Shown piece after piece: positions 1-10,200 of a DNA stretch of 64,000 bases (positions are counted from its first letter, which is position 1; each line of letters opens with the position of its first letter). The DNA comes from JACCXE01 sp963718605 (GTDB taxonomy: Bacteria; Actinomycetota; Acidimicrobiia; Acidimicrobiales; JACCXE01): assembly GCA_963718605.1 (NCBI GenBank), contig OY970363.1, positions 2,356,001 through 2,420,000 on the forward strand, read 5' to 3'. A program made the position numbers and the translations under genes. Below the pieces are notes generated by a model. It was not told the DNA's origin, searched no databases, and saw nothing but the letters and a program-made list of their open reading frames with translations.

Positions 1-2
1 CC

Positions 3-770
3 GGCTCGGACGTGGAGGGGCCGGTCACGGTCGCGGTGACTACGCCACCGGCTCACGGCACCTACAGCGGTGGCGTCTACACGCCGTCGCTCAACTACAA
101 CGGCCCCGACGCGATCAGCTTCAGCGTCAAGGACAGCGGGAACCAAGTCACGCTGGGCACCGTGTCGATCACGGTTACACCGGTGAACGACCCGCCCGTG
201 GCAAGCGCGGGCAGCGTCACGACGACGAGGACGGTCGCGGTGCCAATCACACTGGTGGCGACCGACATCGACGGTGAACCGCTGACCTTCACGATCCTCA
301 CCGGGCCGGGTCACGGCAACCTGAGCGGCACCGCGCCGAACCTCACGTACACACCCACGGGCTTCTTCACCGGCACCGACGCCCTGACCTTCAAGGCCAC
401 AGACGCGGCTGGCGCCTCGAGCAGCAAGACGGTGAACATCACGGTGAATCCCGGCGGCGCATTGCCCACGTCGCTCGCCGTGGCACCCGCCACGGTGACG
501 AAGCCGAGCGGTCCGCTGGGTTCGCTGCAGAAGTACTCGTACTCGAACCTCAAGGCCACGCTGACGTCGGTGTCGGGCGGGTTCCCGATCGGGAGCGTGT
601 CGATCAAGTTCACGGTGAACGGCACCACGATCTGCTCGGCGAACACGAACGCTTCGGGCGTCGCAACTTGTTCGGGCCAAGGCCCGCGGCAAGACAGCGC
701 TACCTACACCGCCGCATGGCAGGGCAACACGAGCTACGCCGCTACCACGGGAACGGGGTCGCTCTCATGA
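3..770 (+). CDS. Cadherin/Ig-like repeat adhesin, 3' end only
   Basis: The gene enters from outside the window; the frame is open from base 3 and stops with TGA at 768-770. The visible 255 residues hold the end of one repeat, one complete repeat (VNDPPVA linker, TDIDG, YTP, FTGTDALTF), then a C-terminal Ig-like domain with two cysteines about 13 residues apart (TICSAN, ATCSG). Such repeats are known from very large surface adhesins, so an extracellular binding role is inferred. The stop overlaps an ATG as ATGA, and the next gene has the same repeat-plus-terminal-domain plan, so the two are probably tandem paralogues. The signal peptide and most repeats lie upstream. Confidence 0.85.
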   Translation, partial: GSDVEGPVTVAVTTPPAHGTYSGGVYTPSLNYNGPDAISFSVKDSGNQVTLGTVSITVTPVNDPPVASAGSVTTTRTVAVPITLVATDIDGEPLTFTILTGPGHGNLSGTAPNLTYTPTGFFTGTDALTFKATDAAGASSSKTVNITVNPGGALPTSLAVAPATVTKPSGPLGSLQKYSYSNLKATLTSVSGGFPIGSVSIKFTVNGTTICSANTNASGVATCSGQGPRQDSATYTAAWQGNTSYAATTGTGSLS

Positions 771-811
771 CCACCCCTCGCCGTCACCGCACCTACCGCA
801 CTGGAGTGTTC

Positions 812-3800
812 ATGAAGTTCCGTCCCCGCCTTGCCCTCGTCCTCGCCGCATCCTTGGCGGGGGCGGCGGCCGCCGTCACGGTGCCCGTCGCACCCGCGGC
901 CGCGGCCGTCACGACACCGGTGATCCTGAACGACGCCGCACAGAACGGCCCGGACACGCAGTGGGCAGAAACGCAACAATTGCCGAACCAAAGCGGCGTT
1001 CGCACCTTCTACGCGACCTTCCTAGTGCAGCAACCCGTGGGCCGAACCATTACCGGCGTCCGGGCCGACGTCGACCAAAACGGCGTGGACAACACCAGCA
1101 CGATCGCCACGACCACCATCGCTTCGCTGGGCGGCGTGTCACAGACCCTCGCCATCAACGGCGGCGGCCTCGAGACGTCGCGCGTCACGGTGCCGATTCC
1201 GGTCGGCAACGGCACTGGCATCGACTGCCCGGCGTTCGGGACGACGCATCGCTCGAGCGACAAGACGGTCTCAATCCGTGTCGTCGACAACACCGGCGTC
1301 ACGAGCGGCTCGGTGACCTCCACGTTGCGCTTTGTCGGCGGCGGCGAAGGAAACTGCATATCGGTTACCGGCAGCTCGGCAGACTTCCCGCGGCTCACCT
1401 CCGCATCGCAGAACCTCACCGAGGTCATCCCGGGCCAGCAGATCACGTACACGTACTCCTGCGACGATGTCGACGGTGATACGCCCATCGTGGGGTCATC
1501 AGACGACGAGTGCGCCAGTGCGGACGTTCGCTGGCGCCGCCTGGACGACGGCTCCACCGGCTCGCTCGGCTCCAAGACCGGGACCGACGACAACATCATC
1601 AACACCTTTAACGCGTCGTTCCCATCGCAGGGCTACTACGTCGTGGAAGCGCAATTCAAGAACGCCAACGGCACTGCGCCAAATATCGGCGGCACCACGC
1701 AGGGTTATTGGCGGCTGGGCAACGCCGTGGTGAATAACGCGGCGTCGTCGCTGTCGGGCTCGATCGACTTCTCCGGCGCGAGCCTCAGCACGCCGCCGTC
1801 GGTGAACCCGAATGCCGTAACCAATGCGGTCGCGACAACCGCGGACACCGGCGGCGCGGTGCAAGCCATCGAATGGGACGGCAACGGCGACAGCATCTTC
1901 AGCGGTAGCGGGCCCGACACGTCGGCCTACACCGTTCCCACCAAGACCGGGGGCGACATCGTGCACCCGGCGTTGAGCACCGCGCAGCTGCAAAAGGCCA
2001 TGACCACCTCGACGGCGGGGCTGTTCACAGTGAACGCACGCATCACTGACAACGGCGCGCTCGACGGGGCCGACAGCATCCGTCGTCAACTCACCTTCAC
2101 AGGCCAGCTGCGTGTCAACGCGATCCCGACCGCCTCGAACGTGTCAGCCACGACGGCGGAGGACAACGCGACGACAATTACCCTCGGCGGCGTCGACACG
2201 GACAACCAGCCCGACCCGCTTACCCGCAGCATCGTCGCCAATCCCACGCACGGCACGCTTGATGCCGTATCTGGCAATCAGGTCACCTACACGCCGAACG
2301 CGAACTTCAACGGCACCGATACCTTCACGTACAAGGCCAGTGACGGCAACGCGTCAACTGTGGGCGTGCACGCGGACTCGAACATCGCGACCGTCACCGT
2401 CACCGTCACGCCCGTGAACGACGTGCCGGTGATTGACCCGCACGCGGCGACCACCAACGAGGACACGTCGGTCACGATCCACGCCACCGGTACCGACGTG
2501 GAGAACGACAATCTCGATTACTCAGTGTCCACGGCACCGTCCCACGGAGCGGCGGTCTGCAACTCGGCCGACAACTGCACCTACACACCGGCGCTGGACT
2601 TCAACGGCACCGACAGCTTCGTGGTGACGGGCACCGACCAAGGCACCGACGGGCCGGCACAGTCCAGCACCGCCACCTTCACGATCACGGTCAACGCGAT
2701 CAACGACGCGCCAGTTCCCCTGAGCGAGACCATCAACGTGCCCGAAGACTCGGCCAACTTTCCGATCAACCTGCACGCAACTGACGTCGACAGCGTGGTG
2801 CTGACCTTCAACGCACCCGTCGACGACATCGACAACGGTGGCACGCTGTCGTGCCTCGGAGGCGACTCCTGCATCTACTCGCCGGCAGCTGATTTCAACG
2901 GCACCGACGCGTTCACCTTCACCGTGACTGACGGCGCCCTTACAAGCACCGGCACCATCACCCTCAACGTCACGGCCGTCAACGACGCGCCGATCGCGAC
3001 CGACCAAGAGATCACGACGGACGAAGACGTCGCGATCACGACCACCCTCGGCGGCACCGATGTCGACAACGACCCGCTCAGCGTGTTGTCGCTGAGCGAC
3101 CCGCCGCACGGCACCGCCACGCAAGCGGGCCCAGGGGCGAACGACGCGACCTATCTCGGCGACGCGAACTTCAACGGCATCGACACGTTCGACTTCACGC
3201 TCGGCGATGGCGCCCTCACCGACACGGGGCACGTCACCGTCACAGTGAATCCGGTCAACGACGCGCCGGTCATCAATGACCAGACGTTCTCCGCCATCGA
3301 GGACACGCCTGGCATTCTCAGCATGAGCGCCAGTGATGTGGACGGCGACCGCCTCACATGGTCGATCGTCAGCGGTCCGTCCAGCGCGTTGCTACTCGGT
3401 TCGGGTCCGGACGTGGCCTACGTGCCGCATCACAATGTGAACGGCACCGACACCTACATCGTGAAGGTCACCGACACTGGCGGCCTTTCCGACACAGCGA
3501 CGATCACGGTGAGCGTCGCGCCGGTCAACGATCAGCCCGAAGCCTTCGCACGCTCGGTCACGACGAACGAAGACAATCCGACGAGCTTCCTGCTCGACGC
3601 GTTCGACGTGGACGGCGACGTGCTGACGTACGCGGCGCCGAACATCGGCCCGTTCAACGGTGGCGTCACATGCACCAACAACGCATGCACGTATACGCCG
3701 ACCGCGGACTTCCACGGCTCGGACCTCATCACGTTCTCGGTCGACGACGGCCACGGCGGCACGGACAGCGCCAGCGTCTCGATCACCGTCAGCTCGGTGA

Positions 3801-5233
3801 ATGACGCGCCGGTCGCGTCGCCGGACTCCGCCACCCTGGCCGAGGACACGACGCAGCCGTTCGCGCTCGCCGCGACCGACATCGACCACGACCTGCTCAC
3901 GTACACGACGACGGCGCCTTCGCACGGCACCCTCATCGGCATCGCGCCGAATGTGGTCTACGTACCCAACGCGAACTACTTCGGGCCCGACGGCTTCAGC
4001 TTCACTGCCGACGACGGCAACGGCAGCCAGTCCAGCGCGAACATCGCGCTGGTGGTCACGTCGGTCAACGACGCCCCGGTAGCAATCGGCGGCACGGTCA
4101 CGACCAACGAAGACCAGGCCACAACGTTCCAGCTGGGTGGCGTTGACGTCGAAGGCGACGCGCTGACCTACAGCGTCACCAGCCCGGCCAGCGTCGGCAT
4201 GCTGTCGTGCTCGACCTCCGGCGCGTGCTCCTACACGCCGGCAGCCAACGACAGCGGTACCTACGAGGTTGGCTACGTCGTGTCCGACGGCTCGCTCACA
4301 GACAACGGCGTGTTCACGATTCTCGTGGCGCCGGTAAACGACCCGCCGGTGCCCGCGAATTCCACCGTGGCGACCTCGGAGGACACCGCCCTGCCGATCA
4401 CCCTCGCGGCGACCGACACCGAGGGCGACCCGTTGAACTACGCCATCGCGTCGCCGCCATCGCACGGAACCCTTACGTGCACCACCGACAGCTGCGTGTA
4501 CACACCGGCGCCGAACTACAACGGCTCGGACTCGTTCGTGTGGCAGGTCGACGACGGCAACACCAGTGCGATCACGGCGACAGTTTCCATCTTGGTCAGC
4601 GCCGTGAACGATGCGCCTGAAGCGCTGGACACGTCGACGACGACCGACGAGGAGGCGCCGGTCACCTTCAACTTGCTGGCCACCGACGTCGACGGCGACG
4701 CGCTCACCTACGCAATCGATACCACCACCACGCACGGCACCCTTTCGGTGAATCCCACTACTGGCGTTGCCACGTACACGCCGGCCGTGGACTTCAACGG
4801 GACCGACACGTTCCTCTTCAAGACCACGGACCCGTCGGGTGCGTTCAGTCTCGGGCACGGCACGATCACGGTCATCGGCTTGCCGTTGATCGTGACCCGC
4901 CTGGTGGGTGAGCCCACGACCGCGCAGGTGCTCGTGAAGCTTGGCCAGCCGGTGACGTCAGCCAACGTGGTCGTGCTCAACAACATGAGGGCCACGCTCA
5001 CCGGTTGGTTCACAAAGCTGCCGGTCGCCGGCCGCACGATCACCTTTACGGTCGACGGCACCTTCGTCTGTTCGGCGGTCACCAACGCGCAAGGCGTCGG
5101 GAACTGCGGCAACAGCGTGACGGGAATCGCCACTGTTCTAGGTGGTGGCTACCGGGTCAGCTTCGGTGGGGACGGGGACTACACGGCCACGACCGCCGGC
5201 GGGCCGTTCACGATCCAACTCAAAGTGAAGTAA
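812..5233 (+). CDS. Secreted adhesin with ten cadherin/Ig-like repeats
   Basis: Encodes 1473 aa from ATG 812, chosen because GGAG at 803-806 lies 5 nt before it and the protein then opens with a clean signal peptide (MKFRPRLALVLAASLAGAAA, cleavage near APAAAA). An in-frame ATG at 767 overlaps the previous stop and is an alternative start. Residues about 30-430 form a non-repeat domain. From about 2107 to 4878 come ten repeats of roughly 90 residues, each with VNDAP, xEDxxxxF/I, TDVDGDxLTY, HGTL, YTPxxxFNGTDxF and a DG turn. A C-terminal Ig-like domain with one cysteine pair (FVCSA, GNCGN) closes it. I see no sorting signal or C-terminal membrane anchor, so how it stays on the cell is unclear. 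Role in surface adhesion is inferred from the family. Confidence 0.88.
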   Translation: MKFRPRLALVLAASLAGAAAAVTVPVAPAAAAVTTPVILNDAAQNGPDTQWAETQQLPNQSGVRTFYATFLVQQPVGRTITGVRADVDQNGVDNTSTIATTTIASLGGVSQTLAINGGGLETSRVTVPIPVGNGTGIDCPAFGTTHRSSDKTVSIRVVDNTGVTSGSVTSTLRFVGGGEGNCISVTGSSADFPRLTSASQNLTEVIPGQQITYTYSCDDVDGDTPIVGSSDDECASADVRWRRLDDGSTGSLGSKTGTDDNIINTFNASFPSQGYYVVEAQFKNANGTAPNIGGTTQGYWRLGNAVVNNAASSLSGSIDFSGASLSTPPSVNPNAVTNAVATTADTGGAVQAIEWDGNGDSIFSGSGPDTSAYTVPTKTGGDIVHPALSTAQLQKAMTTSTAGLFTVNARITDNGALDGADSIRRQLTFTGQLRVNAIPTASNVSATTAEDNATTITLGGVDTDNQPDPLTRSIVANPTHGTLDAVSGNQVTYTPNANFNGTDTFTYKASDGNASTVGVHADSNIATVTVTVTPVNDVPVIDPHAATTNEDTSVTIHATGTDVENDNLDYSVSTAPSHGAAVCNSADNCTYTPALDFNGTDSFVVTGTDQGTDGPAQSSTATFTITVNAINDAPVPLSETINVPEDSANFPINLHATDVDSVVLTFNAPVDDIDNGGTLSCLGGDSCIYSPAADFNGTDAFTFTVTDGALTSTGTITLNVTAVNDAPIATDQEITTDEDVAITTTLGGTDVDNDPLSVLSLSDPPHGTATQAGPGANDATYLGDANFNGIDTFDFTLGDGALTDTGHVTVTVNPVNDAPVINDQTFSAIEDTPGILSMSASDVDGDRLTWSIVSGPSSALLLGSGPDVAYVPHHNVNGTDTYIVKVTDTGGLSDTATITVSVAPVNDQPEAFARSVTTNEDNPTSFLLDAFDVDGDVLTYAAPNIGPFNGGVTCTNNACTYTPTADFHGSDLITFSVDDGHGGTDSASVSITVSSVNDAPVASPDSATLAEDTTQPFALAATDIDHDLLTYTTTAPSHGTLIGIAPNVVYVPNANYFGPDGFSFTADDGNGSQSSANIALVVTSVNDAPVAIGGTVTTNEDQATTFQLGGVDVEGDALTYSVTSPASVGMLSCSTSGACSYTPAANDSGTYEVGYVVSDGSLTDNGVFTILVAPVNDPPVPANSTVATSEDTALPITLAATDTEGDPLNYAIASPPSHGTLTCTTDSCVYTPAPNYNGSDSFVWQVDDGNTSAITATVSILVSAVNDAPEALDTSTTTDEEAPVTFNLLATDVDGDALTYAIDTTTTHGTLSVNPTTGVATYTPAVDFNGTDTFLFKTTDPSGAFSLGHGTITVIGLPLIVTRLVGEPTTAQVLVKLGQPVTSANVVVLNNMRATLTGWFTKLPVAGRTITFTVDGTFVCSAVTNAQGVGNCGNSVTGIATVLGGGYRVSFGGDGDYTATTAGGPFTIQLKVK

Positions 5234-5238
5234 CCACT

Positions 5239-5288
5239 GAACTGGTCGCGCCAGCAGTCGGCAAACGCCCTGCGGCGCGACCAGTTCG
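5239..5288. repeat. 50-nt palindromic intergenic element, copy 1
   Basis: Perfect 14-bp inverted repeat GAACTGGTCGCGCC (5239-5252) / GGCGCGACCAGTTC (5274-5287) with an inner GGC...GCC hairpin. It fills the gap between two converging genes, so it may act as a bidirectional terminator or REP-like element. It lacks a T-run. A second copy of the same length lies at 44356-44405 (39 of 50 positions identical by eye). Confidence 0.85.
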
Positions 5289-5300
5289 GCTAGGGCTGAG

Positions 5301-7109
5301 TTACGAAGCGCAGCTAAGGCACTTCTTGGCGTAGCGCCCGGGGGTGTTGGGTAGGGGCTGGTTGCCCTGCTGCGCCGTGACGGTGACCGCCCCGGCCCGG
5401 CTCGGATCGCCCGCCGGCCATTGTCCCGCCTTGTAACGGCGGCCGCCATCGGCGCGCACGATCATGCCCTGGCCGTTTTTGGAGCGTTCGTCAGGGCCGT
5501 TCGCGTTCGCGTCGTACCAGATCTCGGAAAAGTCCTTGATTTCGGTCGGGTACTGCCGGCTGACGAAGACCAATGGGTTGGCGGGCACGCCGCCTTGCGG
5601 TGGGATCGAATACATGCCCTGGGCGAAGGTCTGCGCGGTCAGCTTTGGTCCTGCCATTTGGATGCCGCGGAACAGGGTCTGCGGCAACGCTCGATAGACG
5701 TTGATCAACACGCCTTCGTCGCCCTTCCTCCCGCCCATCGCGTTGTGGTACTCGATGTAGCCGGGCGAATTCTCGGTGACATCCCACGTGACCCACAGCG
5801 GTGAGATGCCGAAGGCGTGGGACCACTGGGATTGGTCGTAGAACCGGGCGATGGTGGTGGTGTCGGACAGGCCGGTGCCCACGACGAACCATTCGGGGAA
5901 GTACAGCTGCTTCGAGGCTTCCTTCGTGATGAGGATCGGCTCGATGGGGTCGACCAGCGGCACGAGCGTGGTGCAGCCCGCGTTCTTGAACGATGTCATC
6001 ATCGCCGTGACGTCGTTCTGGTTGCTGCCCGGGTCGTACAAGTAGGCGATTTCCTTCTTGAACTGAATCCCCCACTTGCCGAACTGCGCGTCGAAGATTC
6101 TGCGCATGCGCTCGCCCTCGGGGTCCACTGTCGTGCCTTGACCGTTCAGGTACATCAGGCAGAACACGCGTTGCTTGTTCTTCTGATCGGGCCCGGCGAA
6201 TGACGCGAGCTTGCCCTTCAGCTTCTTCCCCGCGTATTCGGCGCTGTTGATCGCGTACTCGTCGATCGTCGGCAGCGAACTGAAGATGTTCGCGGGCAAC
6301 TCGTTGTAGAACGCGCTTGAAAGTGACGTGGTGCAAAGGCATACAACGCCGCGCTGCGCGAGCTCGCGGCCCAGCACCGTCGGCATGGGTGCGAGCGCGT
6401 TGCCGGTGAACGCGGCGAACGCGTGGAGCTCGTCGGCGATCTTTACGGCATCGGCTTTCATCGCTGAGTCGTCGGTCGACGGCCCGCTCGCTTGGAGCTG
6501 CACGATCTTCACTTCGCGGCCATACGTTTGGTAGTACGCGTTGCTGTATTTGAACAACGCCTTGTACGCGCGGTCGACCGTGGACGGATCGTCGTTCAGC
6601 GCGGCGGCCGTTAGTGCCTGTCGCGTCGCGGGGTCTTCCTGGCCGAGCCAGCTGACAATCGTGACGGAGTTCGCGGTTACGCCACGCGAAGTCGCTCCGC
6701 CGTTATCTGTACCTGTCCATTCCACGCACGGTGGCATGTAAGGACTGACGCCGATCTGCTGGCCTTTGGCGTTGCAGTCCTTGCCCTTGCCGAAGGTGAC
6801 GGAGCTGGAGCCCGAGACGGAAGACGGCCCCGCTCCGGTGGGCGTATTCGAGCCGGTCGACCCGAGGTTGGAACCGTTTGTCCCGCCGGGCACGGTGACG
6901 TTGGCGCCGGACGCTCCGGGATCCAGCGCGAAGTTTCCGTCGCCACCGTCGCCGCCCGTGAGGGTTGTCGCGTTGGTGTTGCCCGACTGTGCGCCGGTGT
7001 TGAGCGCCGACGACGGCTTGTTGCCGGGCAGCAGGGCCACGACCAGTGCGAAGACCACAATGATCGAGACCGTGAGGCCATAACGGTCGAAGAACTCTTT
7101 GAGTGTCAC
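5301..7109 (-). CDS. Membrane-tethered Liv-type substrate-binding protein
   Basis: Encodes 602 aa from GTG 7109, preceded by a GGGGGG ribosome site about 5 nt away; a longer frame from 7190 lacks a site. The N-terminus (TLKEFFDRYGLTVSIIVVFA...) is a single membrane segment without a lipobox, so the protein is probably anchored rather than lipidated. A Gly/Ser/Thr-rich linker follows to about residue 110, then a periplasmic-binding-protein fold of the branched-chain amino acid/amide family (e.g. PTVLGRELAQRGVVC, VVGTGLSDTTT). It ends in a CLSC tail. It diverges from the fused Liv transporter 100 bp away and is its likely binding protein. The substrate is not deducible. Its 3' end meets the palindromic element. 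Confidence 0.85.
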   Translation of the reverse strand: MTLKEFFDRYGLTVSIIVVFALVVALLPGNKPSSALNTGAQSGNTNATTLTGGDGGDGNFALDPGASGANVTVPGGTNGSNLGSTGSNTPTGAGPSSVSGSSSVTFGKGKDCNAKGQQIGVSPYMPPCVEWTGTDNGGATSRGVTANSVTIVSWLGQEDPATRQALTAAALNDDPSTVDRAYKALFKYSNAYYQTYGREVKIVQLQASGPSTDDSAMKADAVKIADELHAFAAFTGNALAPMPTVLGRELAQRGVVCLCTTSLSSAFYNELPANIFSSLPTIDEYAINSAEYAGKKLKGKLASFAGPDQKNKQRVFCLMYLNGQGTTVDPEGERMRRIFDAQFGKWGIQFKKEIAYLYDPGSNQNDVTAMMTSFKNAGCTTLVPLVDPIEPILITKEASKQLYFPEWFVVGTGLSDTTTIARFYDQSQWSHAFGISPLWVTWDVTENSPGYIEYHNAMGGRKGDEGVLINVYRALPQTLFRGIQMAGPKLTAQTFAQGMYSIPPQGGVPANPLVFVSRQYPTEIKDFSEIWYDANANGPDERSKNGQGMIVRADGGRRYKAGQWPAGDPSRAGAVTVTAQQGNQPLPNTPGRYAKKCLSCAS

Positions 7110-7208
7110 TTTCCCCCCTGCCAGCGCGCCGCGAAAGCGGCGTGAGAAATGGCAGAGTAGCCGTCGCACTTCGGGCGCACACCGCGTCACGAAGCGGGTG
7201 GGGGATTG

Positions 7209-10200
7209 ATGAATTCGGACGAACGACGATTTGCGGGCATTGCCGCTATCAGCGCGTTGGGGATGTTCCTGATGCTTTTCGTCCTTTGGCCCGCACCGCT
7301 TTCGATCATGTTCCTCGGCGTGGTCACGGGTTCCATCTCGGCATTGACCGCGATGGGCATCGTGCTCATCTACCGCGCCAATCGAATCGTCAACTTCGCG
7401 CAGGCCTCACTTGGCGCGATCGCGGCCGTGCTCGCGGCCTCCCTCATCGCGGGGCCCCACTGGAGTTTCTGGATCGCGGCTCCGGTGGGGTTGCTGGCAG
7501 CCATCGTCCTCGGTGCGGTCGTAGAGACCGCATTCGTGCGCCGCTTCGTGCGCGCACCGCGGCTGGTGCTGACCGTGGCGACGATTGGTATCGGTCAACT
7601 CTGCGACGGGCTCGCGCTGTACACGCCGACGCTGTTTCACCTCGACCAGATCCCGCAACCCACGCCGATCAAGTTCACCTTCTCGTGGTATCCGGTCATC
7701 TTTAACGGCGGACACCTGCTGGTGGTGATCGTCGTGCCCATCGTCGCGATTGGGCTATCGGTGTTCTTCCGCCGCTCACGTTTCGGCATCGCCATGCGGG
7801 CGGCATCCGAATCCACTGACCGCGCCGCGTTGCTCGGCATCCCGGTCCAACGCATCAACACGATGGTGTGGGTGATCGCGGCCGGTCTCGCCGGTGTCGC
7901 GACATTGCTGCGCCTCCCGATTCAAGGCGTCGCGATCGGCTCGGTGAGCGGTCCCGACATCCTGCTACGGGCGCTGGCCGCCGCAGTGATTGCGCGCATG
8001 GAGAAGCTGCCCGTCGCGTTCGGCGCGTCCATCCTGATCGGCGTGGTGCAACAGGCCGTCCTGTTCGAGACGGGAAAGCCGTACGCGGCAGACGGTGTGG
8101 TGCTCGCAATCATCCTCGTCGCGTTGCTGGTGCAAAAAGGAGGCGTGGTCGAACGGGCACGCCTCACTGGCGTATCGGCGTGGGCTGCGCAGCGCGAAGT
8201 GCGGCCGATCCCGCGCGAACTGCGCGGGCTGCCCGAAATCAAATACGGGATTCAGGCGCTTGCCGGACTCGGCATCGCAGCCCTCGTGTTCATCCCGTTG
8301 GGCTGGAACCCGAGCAAAGTAAACCTGTTCACCGGCGGTGTGATCGTGGCGATGATCTTCCTGTCGCTTCTGGTCCTGACGGGCTTCGCAGGGCAGATTT
8401 CCCTGGGCCAGCTGGCGATCGTCTCGTTCAGTAGCGCGGTCGCGGGGTCTATGAGCCAAAACGGCAACGAGTTCTTCACCACGCTTGTCGTCGGCGGCCT
8501 CGTCGGTGCGTTCGTTGCGCTCGTGATCGGCTTACCGGCGCTGCGCCTGCCCGGGCCGTTCTTCGCGGTGACGTCGCTCGCGTTCGCCGTGGCCACCGGC
8601 ACGCTGTTTCTCAATCCGGAGTACGTGCCGTGGCTACGGCCAGAAGACAACGTGCGCATCCTGCGTCCGCTGATCTTCAACAAATTCAACCTTGAGTCCG
8701 ACTGGGCGTTCTATTACTTCGTGCTGGTGGTGTTCGCGTTGTGCGTGGCCGCGGCGTCGCGCGTGCGCACGTCGCGAACCGGCCGTGCCGTGATCGCCAA
8801 TCGCGACAACACGCGCGCGGCGCAGAGTTACGGGATCAACGCGCGGTTCGCGCAGCTCAACGCCTTCGGGATCTCCGGCTTGATCGCCGGGCTGGCCGGC
8901 GCGCTCGAGGTGTACTACCTGCACGGCCTCAACGGGTCCTTCCTTCAAGCAGATGCCGGCATCCTGCTGTTCGCGATCGCGATCGTCGGCGGCCTCGGCT
9001 CGGTGCCCGGGGCGCTCCTCGGTGCCGGTTATCTCACCTTCCTCAACAATTCGCCTTTCACCGCGTCGCCGCTTTCACGGCTCTTCGCGTCGGGCGTGGG
9101 CGTGCTGTTCATCCTGTTGATCTTGCCCAGCGGGCTGGGTGGCCTGTTCTACGACGCGCGTGACGCGATCCTGCGCGTGTTCGCCCGCCGCCGCAACATC
9201 GTGGTGCCCAGCCTGCTCGCCGACATGCGCGTCGATGAGAACGGCCAGGCGATCGACGTGAGCGAACGGGTGCCGTTCGGCGAGCGCGTTCGCACCGCCG
9301 CGCTCGCGCCGGTGCGCGCGAGCGCGGCGCGGGTCGAAAGAGTGCGGCACCGGTTCGCGCCCGGCGACGAGGCCACCCTCGTCATGGGCAACGCGAACAA
9401 CCTCTTGGAGGTGCACGACCTCGAGTTGTCCTACGGCAAGACGCAAGTGCTGTTTGGCGTGAACTGTCACGTAGTGCGCAACGAGATCGTGGCGCTGCTC
9501 GGCACGAACGGTGCCGGAAAATCGACGTTGCTAGCCGCCATCGCCGGACTGACCAAGCCCAGCAAGGGGTCAGTTATCTTCGACGGCGCGGACATAACCG
9601 GCAACACCCCGGGTGAGACGGTGCGCGCCGGCGTGGTGTTCATGCCGGGCGGCAAGGGCGTGTTCCCAACCTTGACCGTCGGGGAGAACCTCGAATTGGC
9701 CGGGTGGCTAATGAGCAAAGAGCCCGAGGAGCTGGCCCGGGTCACCGAGGAGGTGCTCGGGTTCTTCCCGGTGCTGCGGGAGCGTTGGGACCAGAAGGCC
9801 GGCAACCTCTCCGGTGGCGAGCAGCAGATGCTGACGTTGAGCCAGGCGTTCATTCTGCGGCCGCGCTTGCTCATGATCGACGAGTTGAGTCTCGGCCTGG
9901 CCCCGGTGATCGTCGAGCAGCTGCTCGGCATCGTTCGTTCGATCCACGAAAACGGCACCACGGTGGTGCTGGTCGAACAGTCGGTGAACGTGGCCATCTC
10001 GTTGGCGCATCGCGCGATCTTCCTTGAGAAGGGCGAGGTTCGCTTCGACGGTCCTACTGCCGAGTTGCTCGAGCGCCCAGACGTTCTACGTGCGGTCTTC
10101 CTCGAGGGCACGAACAAGAAGGTCGCGGCGGGCATCGCTAAGGGTCACCAGCATTTCGAGGCTGAGTGTCCGCACTGCCATCGTGAGAACGCGGTAGCGC

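Noticed and set aside
2522..4858. Long minus-strand open frames inside the adhesin gene
   Set aside because: They are rich in Arg/Val/Gly from reverse-reading a GC-rich repeat gene and match no family; shadows.
2107..4878. CRISPR-like or DNA-level tandem repeat
   Set aside because: The repeat is at protein level, about 270 bases long with strong DNA divergence, and lies within one reading frame.
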